This document shows, piece after piece, positions 9,007-17,526 of a stretch of 64,000 nt of DNA (position 1 is the stretch's first letter; each line of letters begins with the position of its first letter). The stretch covers positions 1 through 64,000 of the forward strand of contig DAYVGO010000002.1 of assembly GCA_045399315.1 (NCBI GenBank), read 5' to 3'. Under the pieces are notes generated by a model that had not been told where the DNA came from, searched no databases, and saw nothing but the letters and a program-made list of their open reading frames with translations. The translations under genes and the position numbers were made by a program. Origin of the DNA: Arsenophonus sp045399315 (GTDB lineage: Bacteria; Pseudomonadota; Gammaproteobacteria; Enterobacterales; Enterobacteriaceae).

Positions 9007-10176
9007 ATGAATTGTGCTATAACTTACTCTAGCAAAGTGAATAATCGGTTATTATCGATAGATGCATTAAGAGGCATTGTCATGCTTTTAATGTTATTAG
9101 ATCATGTGCGAGAAACATTTTTGCTTCATTTGCAAGTACCTGATCCCATGATAGCCGGTGAAACACCAGCTGATCTTTTTTTTAGTCGATTTACAGCTCA
9201 TTTTTGTGCGCCAGTTTTTATTTTTTTGACCGGTTTATCAGCTTATTTATATGGTAGTCAAAAAACTTATTCTCAATTTGCTATCGCCCAATTTTTATTT
9301 AAACGCGGCTTATTACTTATCATCCTTGAGCTCACCTTGATCAATTTTGCATGGACCTTTCAATTGCCACCAGAAAAAATTTATCTGCAGATTATATGGG
9401 CGATTGGACTCTCGATGATTGCTTTAGCTGTTTTACTTTGGTTACCGAGGTGGTTGTTGATTATATTGAGTGTCTTATTGATTGCAGTTCACAATCTATT
9501 AGATACCTTGCATTTCCCAACAGATCATTTTATGCATATACCATGGGCAATACTTCATGACAGAGGATGGATTGAGATCACGGAAAACATACAAGCGCGA
9601 ACATCTTATCCGATACTTCCATGGATTGGAGTAATTATATTTGGCTATTTGGCAGGCCCATGGTTTACAGAAAAGAGTAATAAACAACAGAGAATGAAGA
9701 AACTAAGTTATTGGGGAATTGGTCTGCTGATTGGTTTCATTTGCTTAAGAGCAATTAATATCTATGGTGATAAACCATGGATAGCAGAGGACTCTTGGTT
9801 AGACACTATAATGAGTTTCTTGAATATTACCAAATATCCACCTTCACTGTTGTTCATTATGTTGACACTGGGTGTTGGCTTACTTGTTCTCAGGTTATTT
9901 GAATTAAAACAAAATTTACCTTGCTTAAAACCTTTAGTAACTTATGGTTCAGTACCAATGTTTTTTTATATTCTGCATCTTTATATATTGAAAATTCTCT
10001 ATCTAATCACAGTGTCCATTTGGGGAAAAAATCAAGGTGACTATTTTGGTTTTGATGATGTTTCCATGATTTGGTTAGTGACGATCATGTTAGCGATACT
10101 TTTTTATCCGTTGGTGAAGCTATTCAGCCAGTTTAAGGCTCGCCGTAGGGATTTGGTTTGGCTTAAATATCTATAG
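9007..10176 (+). CDS. DUF1624 (HGSNAT-like) membrane acyltransferase family protein
   Basis: The protein has about ten hydrophobic helices and the family opening RLLSIDALRGIVMLLMLLDH, with Asp and His on the lumenal side, followed by the segment DLFFSRFTAHFCAPVFIFLTG. DUF1624 proteins are related to heparan-alpha-glucosaminide N-acetyltransferase and are presumed to move acyl groups across or along the inner membrane; the bacterial substrate is generally unknown. I choose the ATG at 9007 (MNCAITYSSK) because GGGAG precedes it, giving 389 residues; an in-frame ATG at 8959 has no ribosome binding site. It stands alone between the fru operon and tRNA-Ile. Confidence 0.75.
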   Translation: MNCAITYSSKVNNRLLSIDALRGIVMLLMLLDHVRETFLLHLQVPDPMIAGETPADLFFSRFTAHFCAPVFIFLTGLSAYLYGSQKTYSQFAIAQFLFKRGLLLIILELTLINFAWTFQLPPEKIYLQIIWAIGLSMIALAVLLWLPRWLLIILSVLLIAVHNLLDTLHFPTDHFMHIPWAILHDRGWIEITENIQARTSYPILPWIGVIIFGYLAGPWFTEKSNKQQRMKKLSYWGIGLLIGFICLRAINIYGDKPWIAEDSWLDTIMSFLNITKYPPSLLFIMLTLGVGLLVLRLFELKQNLPCLKPLVTYGSVPMFFYILHLYILKILYLITVSIWGKNQGDYFGFDDVSMIWLVTIMLAILFYPLVKLFSQFKARRRDLVWLKYL

Positions 10177-10303
10177 ATTATTCAATCTGATGGGCTGGAA
10201 GCGGATGACTGCATGTTTAACATAGTGGTGTACTTTATCGGCAAGCTATAATGCAGTAAGGACGTGGCTAATTATTTACAGTAAATAACGGTTATCTTGC
10301 TTT

Positions 10304-10337
10304 AAAAAAACTAAGCAGTTACGCTGTTAACGTAACT
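10304..10337 (-). terminator. Terminator of tRNA-Ile2
   Basis: A stem AGTTACG (10317-10323 with 10331-10337) is followed on the minus strand by GCTTAG and a run of seven Ts (10304-10310), directly downstream of the tRNA 3' end. Confidence 0.7.
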
Positions 10338-10348
10338 CCTTAATAATT

Positions 10349-10424
10349 TGGTGGCCCCTGCTGGATTTGAACCAGCGACTAAACGATTATGAGTCGCTTG
10401 CTCTGACCACTGAGCTAAGGGGCC
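10349..10424 (-). tRNA. tRNA-Ile2 (anticodon CAU, lysidine type)
   Basis: The 76-nt gene begins GGCCCCTTAGCTCAGTGG and ends GGGGCC followed by an encoded CCA. The acceptor stem is 7 bp and the T arm reads GCTGGTTCAAATCCAGC. The anticodon loop is CTCATAA, giving CAU. Its sequence is nearly that of E. coli ileX rather than of elongator or initiator Met tRNA, so it should be modified by TilS to read AUA codons as isoleucine. It lies downstream of rpoD, as ileX does in E. coli. One G-U pair replaces a G-C pair in the anticodon stem. Confidence 0.92.
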
Positions 10425-10597
10425 TAAGCGGGAGGCATTATACGTGCTGTTTTTCCGCTGGTCTAGTCTTTATGAATCATATGCTTGTTTTGTAAACAAA
10501 ATCAGCAAATATAGTAGTTTTGTGGATGGATATATTTATAAACCATATCAAAAGCATGAGTATTAACTGGTTTTACCAATTTTATTTAGACACAAAT

Positions 10598-10629
10598 AAA
10601 AAGCACCTATATGGAGATAGGTGCTTTTT
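10598..10629. terminator. Strong bidirectional terminator after rpoD
   Basis: A perfect 12-bp stem AAAAAGCACCTA (10598-10609) with 10618-10629 and an 8-base loop gives a T-run on both strands. It ends the rpsU-dnaG-rpoD transcript. Confidence 0.9.
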
Positions 10630-10654
10630 AGTATACTAAAGATAAATAATAGTT

Positions 10655-12502
10655 TTACTCATCCAAGAAGCTACGCAGTACTTCTGAACGGCTTGGATGG
10701 CGCAGTTTGCGTAACGCTTTTGCTTCAATTTGTCGGATCCGCTCACGTGTAACATCAAATTGTTTACCTACTTCTTCTAAGGTGTGATCCGTATTCATAT
10801 CAATACCAAAGCGCATGCGCAGAACTTTTGCTTCCCGTGTTGTCAAGCCAGCCAGAACTTCATGAGTAGCTGAACGCAGACTTTCCGATGTAGCGGAATC
10901 TAATGGTAGTTCTAGCGTAGTATCTTCAATAAAATCACCAAGATGTGAATCTTCATCATCGCCAATCGGTGTTTCCATTGAAATAGGTTCTTTGGCAATT
11001 TTTAGTACCTTACGGATTTTATCCTCAGGCATTAACATACGTTCAGCCAATTCTTCAGGAGAGGGGTCACGCCCTATTTCCTGTAACATTTGGCGAGAAA
11101 TGCGGTTCAGTTTGTTGATCGTTTCGATCATGTGCACCGGAATACGAATGGTGCGCGCCTGATCAGCAATTGAACGAGTTATCGCCTGGCGGATCCACCA
11201 AGTTGCATAAGTTGAAAACTTATATCCACGACGGTATTCAAATTTATCAACAGCTTTCATTAAGCCAATGTTGCCTTCCTGGATAAGATCTAGGAATTGT
11301 AGGCCTCGATTGGTGTATTTTTTAGCAATAGAGATAACTAAACGTAAGTTAGCTTCAACCATCTCTTTTTTCGCTCGTCGAGCTTTTGCTTCACCAATAG
11401 ACATGCGACGATTAATATCTTTTACCTGTTCAATGGTTAAACCGGTCTCTTCTTCAATCTGTTGTAGTTTCTGTAAAGAGCGTTGTATCTCTTCTTCTAC
11501 TTCAGTTAATTTTTCCGACCAGGGTTTATTCATTGCTTTTGCCACAGCTAACCAATTGGCATTAGTTTCATTACCAGAGAATAAAGTAATGAAGTTTTTC
11601 TTCGGCATTTTGCATTGTTCAATACAGAGTTTCATGATGAGACGCTCTTGAGAACGTACACGTTCCATCATATCACGCATATTATTTACTAAATAATCAA
11701 ACTGTTTTGTTACTAAACGGAACTGTTTGAAAACCTCGGACAACTGCTCGATTTCTGCGATTGAATTAGCATGGTTACGGCCACTTTTTTGGATTTCAAG
11801 TGACGTGCGTTTATATTGTTCACGAAGCTCTGAAAATTTTTGCTGAGCGAGTTCTGGATCAACATTGTTTTCATCAGTGTCGTCACTATCATCGTCTTCG
11901 TCTTTATCTTCATCTTCGTCATCATTTAGGACTTCTTCCGGTAACACTGAGCCGATATGAGTTGTTATCGGTGCTAAATCTTCTTCGGCGTTTGGATCAA
12001 CAAAACCGGTAATAATATCAGATAGGCGAGTTTCACCTTTTTCAACACGTTTGTATTGGTCTAATAGATAAGCGATAGCCTCAGGATATTCAGCAACAGA
12101 ACACTGAACCTGATTAATGCCATCTTCGATGCGTTTAGCGATATCAATTTCGCCTTCACGGGTCAGTAGTTCTACAGTACCCATTTCACGCATATACATC
12201 CGCACAGGATCTGTTGTACGGCCTATTTCACTTTCAACACTGGATAATACTTGGGCAGCAGCCTCAACAGCATCATCATCAGTATCAGTGGCGGTTTCTG
12301 CCAGAATAAGATCGTCGGCATCAGGCGTTTCTTCCATCACTTGAATGCCCATATCATTAATCATTTGGATGATATCTTCAATCTGATCTGAATCAATGAT
12401 ATCTTCCGGCAGATGGTCGTTGACCTCAGCATAGGTCAGGTAGCCTTGCTCTTTACCTTTGGTAACTAGTAGCTTCAGCTGTGACTGCGGGTTTTGCTCC
12501 AT
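10655..12502 (-). CDS. rpoD: RNA polymerase sigma-70 factor RpoD
   Basis: This is the principal sigma factor, which directs RNA polymerase to housekeeping promoters. Translation from ATG 12502 (MEQNPQSQLKLLV) gives 615 residues, against 613 in E. coli; an upstream in-frame ATG at 12523 would add MKCGYRL, which orthologues lack. Regions in order are: sigma 1.1, 1.2 (DPVRMYMREMGTVELLTREG), a non-conserved region with an acidic Asp/Glu tract near residues 190-215, 2 (GLQFLDLIQEGNIGLMKAV and YATWWIRQAITRS), 3, and 4.2 with the helix-turn-helix TLEEVGKQFDVTRERIRQIE. It is the last gene of the macromolecular synthesis operon, 180 bases after dnaG. Confidence 0.99.
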   Translation of the reverse strand: MEQNPQSQLKLLVTKGKEQGYLTYAEVNDHLPEDIIDSDQIEDIIQMINDMGIQVMEETPDADDLILAETATDTDDDAVEAAAQVLSSVESEIGRTTDPVRMYMREMGTVELLTREGEIDIAKRIEDGINQVQCSVAEYPEAIAYLLDQYKRVEKGETRLSDIITGFVDPNAEEDLAPITTHIGSVLPEEVLNDDEDEDKDEDDDSDDTDENNVDPELAQQKFSELREQYKRTSLEIQKSGRNHANSIAEIEQLSEVFKQFRLVTKQFDYLVNNMRDMMERVRSQERLIMKLCIEQCKMPKKNFITLFSGNETNANWLAVAKAMNKPWSEKLTEVEEEIQRSLQKLQQIEEETGLTIEQVKDINRRMSIGEAKARRAKKEMVEANLRLVISIAKKYTNRGLQFLDLIQEGNIGLMKAVDKFEYRRGYKFSTYATWWIRQAITRSIADQARTIRIPVHMIETINKLNRISRQMLQEIGRDPSPEELAERMLMPEDKIRKVLKIAKEPISMETPIGDDEDSHLGDFIEDTTLELPLDSATSESLRSATHEVLAGLTTREAKVLRMRFGIDMNTDHTLEEVGKQFDVTRERIRQIEAKALRKLRHPSRSEVLRSFLDE

Positions 12503-12682
12503 AAGACGGTATCCACACTTCATAATTTGGGTTGGTGTTGGTCAGCGAAAACAAGTCAGCCAACAATAAAATTAAAGGGAATTTAATTATTTTATGTGCC
12601 ATGCCCTTTACATCATGGCAGCTTACAGGCGTTTGCCCTACATTATGCGGTACTTAAGCCGGATGTGTTTACTTTTTCAATA

Positions 12683-14428
12683 TTACTGTTTTACTCTTGC
12701 AAAAGTAATTAAACGAACTTCTTCACGTTCTTCAGTGGTTAAACCTTCTGTTCGTTCTTTGGCCATTAAAGACTCGAATCTTTCATCAAGAGCGGTAATA
12801 AATAAATGCTCTAAGGCATCCTTGAACATTTTTTCCGCTATCGCTTCTATCTCTATATCGTTCCAAGTTGCAAGTTTTTCAAGTTGTTTAACAAATTTAT
12901 TATTACGGTAGTATTCCAATAATTGACCAGTATTTATGCCAGGATGAGATTGACAAAGGTCAACCAGTTCTAAAAACAGCGCTAATCCAGGTAATTCTGA
13001 GTGCTTAATTCCGTCAATATCAGGAATTAGACGCACAAAATTTGGATTTTGTACTAATAATGCGATCAATATTCGCATTGTCGTCGGTTTAATGTTTGGT
13101 GTCTGATAATTTGTTTTCTCTGGCACGCCTTTGTCAATCATGGCAAGAATACGTGCAGTATCAGGAATACCAATAAAATTACCGAGTTCTTGTGCCAAAT
13201 ATAACCGTAAAGTATCACCAGGCACTTTTTTAATTAAAGGAATAGCAAAACGATTGAATTTTGCTTTACCTTCATGACTACGTAAATCAACTTGTGTAAC
13301 CAATGTATCAAACAAAAATGTAGATAATGAGTACGCCTTATCCACTCGTTGTTCAAAATTTGTTTTACCTTCTTTACGTATTAGTGAATCAGGATCTTCA
13401 CCCTCAGGTAAAAACATAAATTGTAGCTGGCGGCCATCCTTCAAATAAGGAAGGGCAGTTTCAAGCATCCGCCATGCAGCTTCACGACCTGCTTTATCCC
13501 CATCATAACAACAAATTACAGTATCTGTTGTTCGAAAAAGTAATTGTATATGTTCTGCTGTTGTGGATGTCCCTAATGACGCTACAGCATAATTAATACC
13601 AAATTGCGCCAGAGCTACAACATCTATATAACCTTCGACAACTAATAGTTTAGAAAGTGCTAGATTATTTTGTGTTGCTTCATATAGGCCATATAACTGG
13701 CGACCTTTATGAAAAATCTCAGTTTCTGGTGAATTGAGATATTTTGGTAATGTATCATCTAAAACACGACCACCAAATGCAATGACACGTCCTCTACGAT
13801 CTCGTATTGGAAACATAATGCGTTCACGAAAGCGATCGTAGGTGCGACCATTATTATTGGTAACCAGCATACCTGCGGCATCGAGCTGTTTACGACTCTC
13901 AGCATGTTTAGCAAAATGCTTGAGTAGATTATCCCAGCCAGTTGGTGTAAAACCGATAGAAAAACGATGAATAACTTCATCACTTAAGCCGCGTTGGGTT
14001 AAATATTGTTTTGCCTTCTGTGATTCTAATTTATTCAGTGAATTTTGATAAAATTGATTAATATTATCCATCAATTGATAAAGATTTTGTCGCTGATGTC
14101 GCTCTATTTGCTTTGAACTGTTTCCGGTTTCATAAGGGATTTCCAGTCCATGCATAGTAGCAAGTTCTTCAATCGTTTCGACAAAATCAAGTTTGTCATA
14201 ATTCATCAGAAAATCAATGGCATTACCATGAGCGCCGCAGCCAAAACAGTGGTAAAATTGTTTATCACCATTAACCGTAAATGAAGGCGTTTTTTCATTA
14301 TGAAATGGACAACATGCGTGATGGTTTTTGCCTTGCTTTTTTAGCGGCACTTTAGTATCAATAAGATCAACGATATCGGTTCTAGCCAATAAGTTATTGA
14401 TAAATGTATGAGGAATTCGTCCAGCCAT
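12683..14428 (-). CDS. dnaG: DNA primase DnaG
   Basis: DnaG makes RNA primers for replication and acts with the DnaB helicase. From ATG 14428 (MAGRIPHTFINNLL, preceded by GAAGAG) the protein has 581 residues, as in E. coli; an earlier ATG at 14479 adds residues that orthologues lack and lies in the upstream terminator. The zinc site is complete (Cys40, His43, Cys61, Cys64), the TOPRIM catalytic segment VVEGYIDVVAL is present, and CCYDGDKAGREAAWR carries the acidic pair. The C-terminal helicase-binding domain is present. It lies between rpsU and rpoD, with the known terminator-like hairpin upstream that lowers its expression relative to rpsU. Confidence 0.98.
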   Translation of the reverse strand: MAGRIPHTFINNLLARTDIVDLIDTKVPLKKQGKNHHACCPFHNEKTPSFTVNGDKQFYHCFGCGAHGNAIDFLMNYDKLDFVETIEELATMHGLEIPYETGNSSKQIERHQRQNLYQLMDNINQFYQNSLNKLESQKAKQYLTQRGLSDEVIHRFSIGFTPTGWDNLLKHFAKHAESRKQLDAAGMLVTNNNGRTYDRFRERIMFPIRDRRGRVIAFGGRVLDDTLPKYLNSPETEIFHKGRQLYGLYEATQNNLALSKLLVVEGYIDVVALAQFGINYAVASLGTSTTAEHIQLLFRTTDTVICCYDGDKAGREAAWRMLETALPYLKDGRQLQFMFLPEGEDPDSLIRKEGKTNFEQRVDKAYSLSTFLFDTLVTQVDLRSHEGKAKFNRFAIPLIKKVPGDTLRLYLAQELGNFIGIPDTARILAMIDKGVPEKTNYQTPNIKPTTMRILIALLVQNPNFVRLIPDIDGIKHSELPGLALFLELVDLCQSHPGINTGQLLEYYRNNKFVKQLEKLATWNDIEIEAIAEKMFKDALEHLFITALDERFESLMAKERTEGLTTEEREEVRLITFARVKQ

Positions 14429-14456
14429 AAACTCTTCATTGATGAAAGATAATAAG

Positions 14457-14481
14457 CCGTGCTTTCTATTAGAAAGCACGG
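14457..14481 (-). terminator. Attenuating hairpin between rpsU and dnaG
   Basis: CCGTGCTTTCTA pairs with TAGAAAGCACGG around a single central base, forming a very stable hairpin about 30 bases before the dnaG start. The macromolecular synthesis operon of enterobacteria has a partial terminator at this place that lets most polymerases stop after rpsU. The minus-strand tail (CTTATTATC) is only moderately T-rich. Confidence 0.7.
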
Positions 14482-14512
14482 CCTTCTTGTAATCACTTAA
14501 TCACTGTTGTCG

Positions 14513-14546
14513 AATTGTTACGGTTATAACTATAACCGTAACAATT
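14513..14546 (-). repeat. 16-bp inverted repeat overlapping the rpsU stop codon
   Basis: AATTGTTACGGTTATA (14513-14528) pairs perfectly with 14531-14546 around a 2-base centre; the arm closest to rpsU includes the first two bases of its stop codon. It is a second hairpin upstream of the 14457-14481 hairpin. There is no T-run after it, so mRNA stability or processing is as likely a role as termination. Confidence 0.65.
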
Positions 14547-14760
14547 AGTACCAACGAGTACGACGTGCGTTCTCGCGAGCCAATTTTTTAGCGTGGCGCT
14601 TTACTGCTGATGCTTTTTCACGTTTACGTACAGTCGTTGGTTTTTCATAAAACTCACGACGACGCACTTCAGCTAATATTCCTGCTTTTTCACAAGAGCG
14701 TTTAAAGCGACGCAGTGCTACGTCAAATGGCTCGTTTTCACGGACTTTAATTACCGGCAT
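14545..14760 (-). CDS. rpsU: 30S ribosomal protein S21
   Basis: The 71-residue basic protein MPVIKVRENEPFDVALRRFK matches S21 over its whole length, including the Arg/Lys-rich tail ending RTRWY. S21 sits at the 30S platform and helps mRNA binding at initiation. It is the first gene of the rpsU-dnaG-rpoD operon and is divergent from tsaD, as in E. coli. Confidence 0.98.
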   Translation of the reverse strand: MPVIKVRENEPFDVALRRFKRSCEKAGILAEVRRREFYEKPTTVRKREKASAVKRHAKKLARENARRTRWY

Positions 14761-15074
14761 GTGCCTTTCACCTCAAAAAATCGGTTTTTGCTAGCAATAT
14801 CATAGCCAGCTGTCTTTAAAATGGTGCGGAATTTTACTTCAATGCAATGGCTTTGTAAAGTGCCGTATAAAAACGAAACGCCCAAAATTACCAGATCAAT
14901 TATTTTTAATAAAAAAATAATTGGCATAGTATAAATGATGATGAATAAGCCATACAAATTATTTATGCAATTATAACTGATTTAATCAAGATAGACAGTT
15001 ATTTATTTACTGAAGGTGCACCTTTTAGTAAATAGTGGTAAACTTACGCTATTAGCTAAGTTGGTGAGTAATAT
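14761..15074. promoter_or_regulatory. Divergent promoter region of rpsU and tsaD
   Basis: This 314-base region separates the two divergent start codons and should hold both promoters. GGTGAAAGG near the rpsU start (14761-14772, minus strand) is its ribosome binding site. I see no gene; a 68-codon open frame on the minus strand has no matching features. Confidence 0.5.
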
Positions 15075-16115
15075 ATGCGTGTTTTAGGTATAGAGACATC
15101 TTGTGATGAAACCGGTATCGCGATTTATGATCAGCAAATGGGTTTATTAGCAAATCAATTATATAGCCAGGTAAAATTACATGCCGATTACGGTGGAGTT
15201 GTGCCTGAACTAGCTTCTCGCGATCATATTCGTAAAACGGTTCCTTTAATTAAAGCGGCATTGCTAGAAGCGGGCTTATCTGGTGATGATATTGATGCCG
15301 TTGCCTATACTACTGGTCCAGGTTTGATCGGTGCTTTACTAGTGGGGGCAACAATCGGGCGTTCATTAGCATTTGCGTGGGGGGTGCCGGCTGTACCTGT
15401 TCATCACATGGAAGGGCACTTACTGGCACCAATGTTGGAAGAAAACAGTCCTGAATTCCCTTTTGTTGCATTATTGGTGTCGGGGGGGCATACTCAGTTA
15501 ATTAATGTAATAGCTTTTGGTCAATACCAGTTATTAGGTGAATCAATTGATGATGCTGCCGGTGAAGCTTTTGATAAGACAGCAAAATTGTTAGGCTTAG
15601 ATTATCCTGGTGGACCAGCACTTTCTTTGATGGCTCAACGAGGACGGCCAGGCCGGTTTGTATTTCCTCGACCAATGACCGATCGCCCGCGACTAGATTT
15701 TAGTTTTTCAGGTCTAAAAACTTTTACTGCTAATACCATTCGCAATAATAGTAGGGATCAACAGACAGCTGCTGATGTTGCCCGTGCCTTTGAGGATGCG
15801 GTGGTGGATACATTGGTGATTAAATGTAAACACGCCTTAGAACAAACGGGTGCTAAGCGTTTAGTTATGGCTGGTGGTGTTAGTGCAAACTCTACCTTAC
15901 GAGTTAAGATGGCAGCAGCGATAACAAAAATTGGCGGCGAGGTTTTCTATGCCCGGCCAGAGTTTTGTACCGATAATGGTGCAATGATAGCGCTGGCTGG
16001 TATGCTTCGTTTGCAAAGTGGCATAACTGATAGTATGGATATAACTGTTAAGGCTCGTTGGCCACTAGCAGATTTGTCACCGTTAGTGTCAACATCTGTG
16101 CATGAATCGATTTAA
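15075..16115 (+). CDS. tsaD: tRNA N6-threonylcarbamoyladenosine transferase subunit TsaD
   Basis: TsaD, with TsaB and TsaE, transfers the threonylcarbamoyl group to A37 of ANN-decoding tRNAs. The 346-residue protein opens MRVLGIETSCDETGIAIYD, has the iron-binding HMEGH at residues 111-115, the nucleotide loop VALLVSGGHTQL, and the late metal aspartate in FCTDNGAMIALAG. Length is slightly above E. coli (337), through a longer C-terminal tail. The universal gene stands between rpsU and plsY as in E. coli. Confidence 0.98.
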   Translation: MRVLGIETSCDETGIAIYDQQMGLLANQLYSQVKLHADYGGVVPELASRDHIRKTVPLIKAALLEAGLSGDDIDAVAYTTGPGLIGALLVGATIGRSLAFAWGVPAVPVHHMEGHLLAPMLEENSPEFPFVALLVSGGHTQLINVIAFGQYQLLGESIDDAAGEAFDKTAKLLGLDYPGGPALSLMAQRGRPGRFVFPRPMTDRPRLDFSFSGLKTFTANTIRNNSRDQQTAADVARAFEDAVVDTLVIKCKHALEQTGAKRLVMAGGVSANSTLRVKMAAAITKIGGEVFYARPEFCTDNGAMIALAGMLRLQSGITDSMDITVKARWPLADLSPLVSTSVHESI

Positions 16116-16137
16116 AGTATAAAAATTAATACAGTGA

Positions 16138-16794
16138 TTAATCATTTTTTTCTTGCTTTTTAGCGGTCTGAATAATTTCTTTGTCTGTTTTTTCACTTTT
16201 TTTCTTCGTTTTCTGCCATATTTGGTTCTCGTGACCCCGCCATAGACGCTGAATGTTATCATGATGACGAAATAGGATTAAACATGAAAGCATTGCAACC
16301 GGGAAGGTGAATTCAGGTTTAAACCACCAAACATAGAAGGGCGCTAATAGGGCAGTCACAATGGCACCTAATGATGAATATCCGCTGAGTAGTACAGTGA
16401 GTAGCCAGGTACCGGCGACAACGCCAGTCAACTCCCAGCCAATGGCTACAATAGAGCCAAAGGCAGTTGCAACGCCCTTTCCCCCTTTAAAATGAAAAAA
16501 AATAGGGTAAATATGGCCTAAACAGGCTGCAATTGCGATAATTCCGAGGTAAAAGGGAGGAATATTTAAATAATAGGCTGGCCATACCGGGAGCATTCCT
16601 TTAAGGATATCGCAGATGAGTACTGCAAAAGCAGCAGCTTTGCCACCGATTCGTAGCACATTTGTTGCTCCAGGATTCTCGGAATCATGGTGTCGAGGAT
16701 CAGGTAGTCCAGCAAGGCAACAGATCAAGACTGCGTTGCAGATTGAACCACAGAGGTAGGCAAAGATAATCATGCCAAGTGCCATTGCACTCAT
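16138..16794 (-). CDS. plsY: Acyl-phosphate glycerol-3-phosphate acyltransferase PlsY
   Basis: PlsY makes lysophosphatidic acid from acyl phosphate and glycerol 3-phosphate in the inner membrane. The five-helix protein has the three family motifs: ENPGATNVLRIGGK, HIYPIFFHFKGGKGVATAFG, and LLSGYSSLGAI followed by FRHHDNIQRLW. The ATG at 16794 (MSAMALGMIIFAYLCGS) matches orthologue starts better than the one at 16815. The tail after residue 195 is a Lys-rich extension (KTKKKSEKTDKEI) longer than in E. coli. It is convergent with tsaD. Confidence 0.96.
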   Translation of the reverse strand: MSAMALGMIIFAYLCGSICNAVLICCLAGLPDPRHHDSENPGATNVLRIGGKAAAFAVLICDILKGMLPVWPAYYLNIPPFYLGIIAIAACLGHIYPIFFHFKGGKGVATAFGSIVAIGWELTGVVAGTWLLTVLLSGYSSLGAIVTALLAPFYVWWFKPEFTFPVAMLSCLILFRHHDNIQRLWRGHENQIWQKTKKKSEKTDKEIIQTAKKQEKND

Positions 16795-17163
16795 ATCATT
16801 ACTCCAAATAATCAAGACCTTTTTAACTTTAGCTATTAATAATACTTTTATTTTATCGAAGCATTATTTAAATACCGTGTTTTCAAGAGCAGTGGGACAT
16901 CAGATCATTAATAAAATATACAGTATAGTTGTTAGTAAAACTAACAAATATCTATCCTAAATTTATTTTTAAGTTATGGTGTATTATTTTCTCAACTTTT
17001 TGGTTATTTTAGCTCAATCTGTCAGCACAATAGTTTTTATTTTCTTATTATTGTCTTAAATTTTACTCAACCATTTGATCATTAAGCTATTTTTGAAAAT
17101 GATAATAGAGAGAATAGATGGATAGCGATTATTGTTAGAGATTAAAAAATGAGAGAAGGGTAA
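16795..17163. promoter_or_regulatory. Divergent region between plsY and folB
   Basis: This AT-rich stretch of 369 bases must hold the promoters of plsY (minus) and folB (plus). GAGAAGGG at 17153-17160 is the folB ribosome binding site. I see no gene here. Confidence 0.45.
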
Positions 17164-17520
17164 ATGGACATTATATTTATTGAACAGTTATCAGTATTCA
17201 CAACAATAGGCGCTTATGATTGGGAAAAAACTATCCAACAGAAACTGTTACTCGATATCGAAATGGGATGGGATAACCAGCAGGCGGCAAAAAGTGATCA
17301 AGTAGCATATTGTTTAGACTATGCTCAGGTTAGTCAAGTGGTGATTAAGCATATAGAAACGCAAAAATTTGCCCTTATTGAACGTGTAGCGCAAGAAGTT
17401 GCTGATATTATCTTAAATCAATTCGGTAGTCCTTGGGTACGTGTTAAAGTTTGGAAACCAAATGCAGTGGTACAGGCTAAACAAGTTGGTGTGATGATTG
17501 AGCGGACAAAATCTAATTAG
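17164..17520 (+). CDS. folB: Dihydroneopterin aldolase FolB
   Basis: FolB cleaves dihydroneopterin to 6-hydroxymethyl-dihydropterin in folate synthesis. The 118-residue protein opens MDIIFIEQLSVFTTIGAYDWE, which includes the substrate-binding region, and has FALIERVAQEVADIIL with the conserved Glu, and VKVWKPNAV with the catalytic Lys. Length is normal. In E. coli bacA follows folB, but here the next gene is cca, six bases past the stop, on the other strand. Confidence 0.96.
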   Translation: MDIIFIEQLSVFTTIGAYDWEKTIQQKLLLDIEMGWDNQQAAKSDQVAYCLDYAQVSQVVIKHIETQKFALIERVAQEVADIILNQFGSPWVRVKVWKPNAVVQAKQVGVMIERTKSN

Positions 17521-17526
17521 GCTAGC

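Noticed and set aside
11713..11925. 70-codon frame rich in Met, Lys and Thr within rpoD
   Set aside because: It is the shifted reading of the Asp/Glu-rich tract of RpoD and has no independent support.
12503..12523. Upstream in-frame ATG for rpoD (MKCGYRL extension)
   Set aside because: Orthologues begin MEQNPQ; the extension corresponds to leader sequence.
14751..14957. 68-codon hydrophobic minus-strand frame upstream of rpsU
   Set aside because: It overlaps the rpsU start region, has no good ribosome binding site and no recognisable family.
16772..16960. 62-codon plus-strand frame between plsY and folB
   Set aside because: It begins antisense inside plsY and has low-complexity AT-rich composition.
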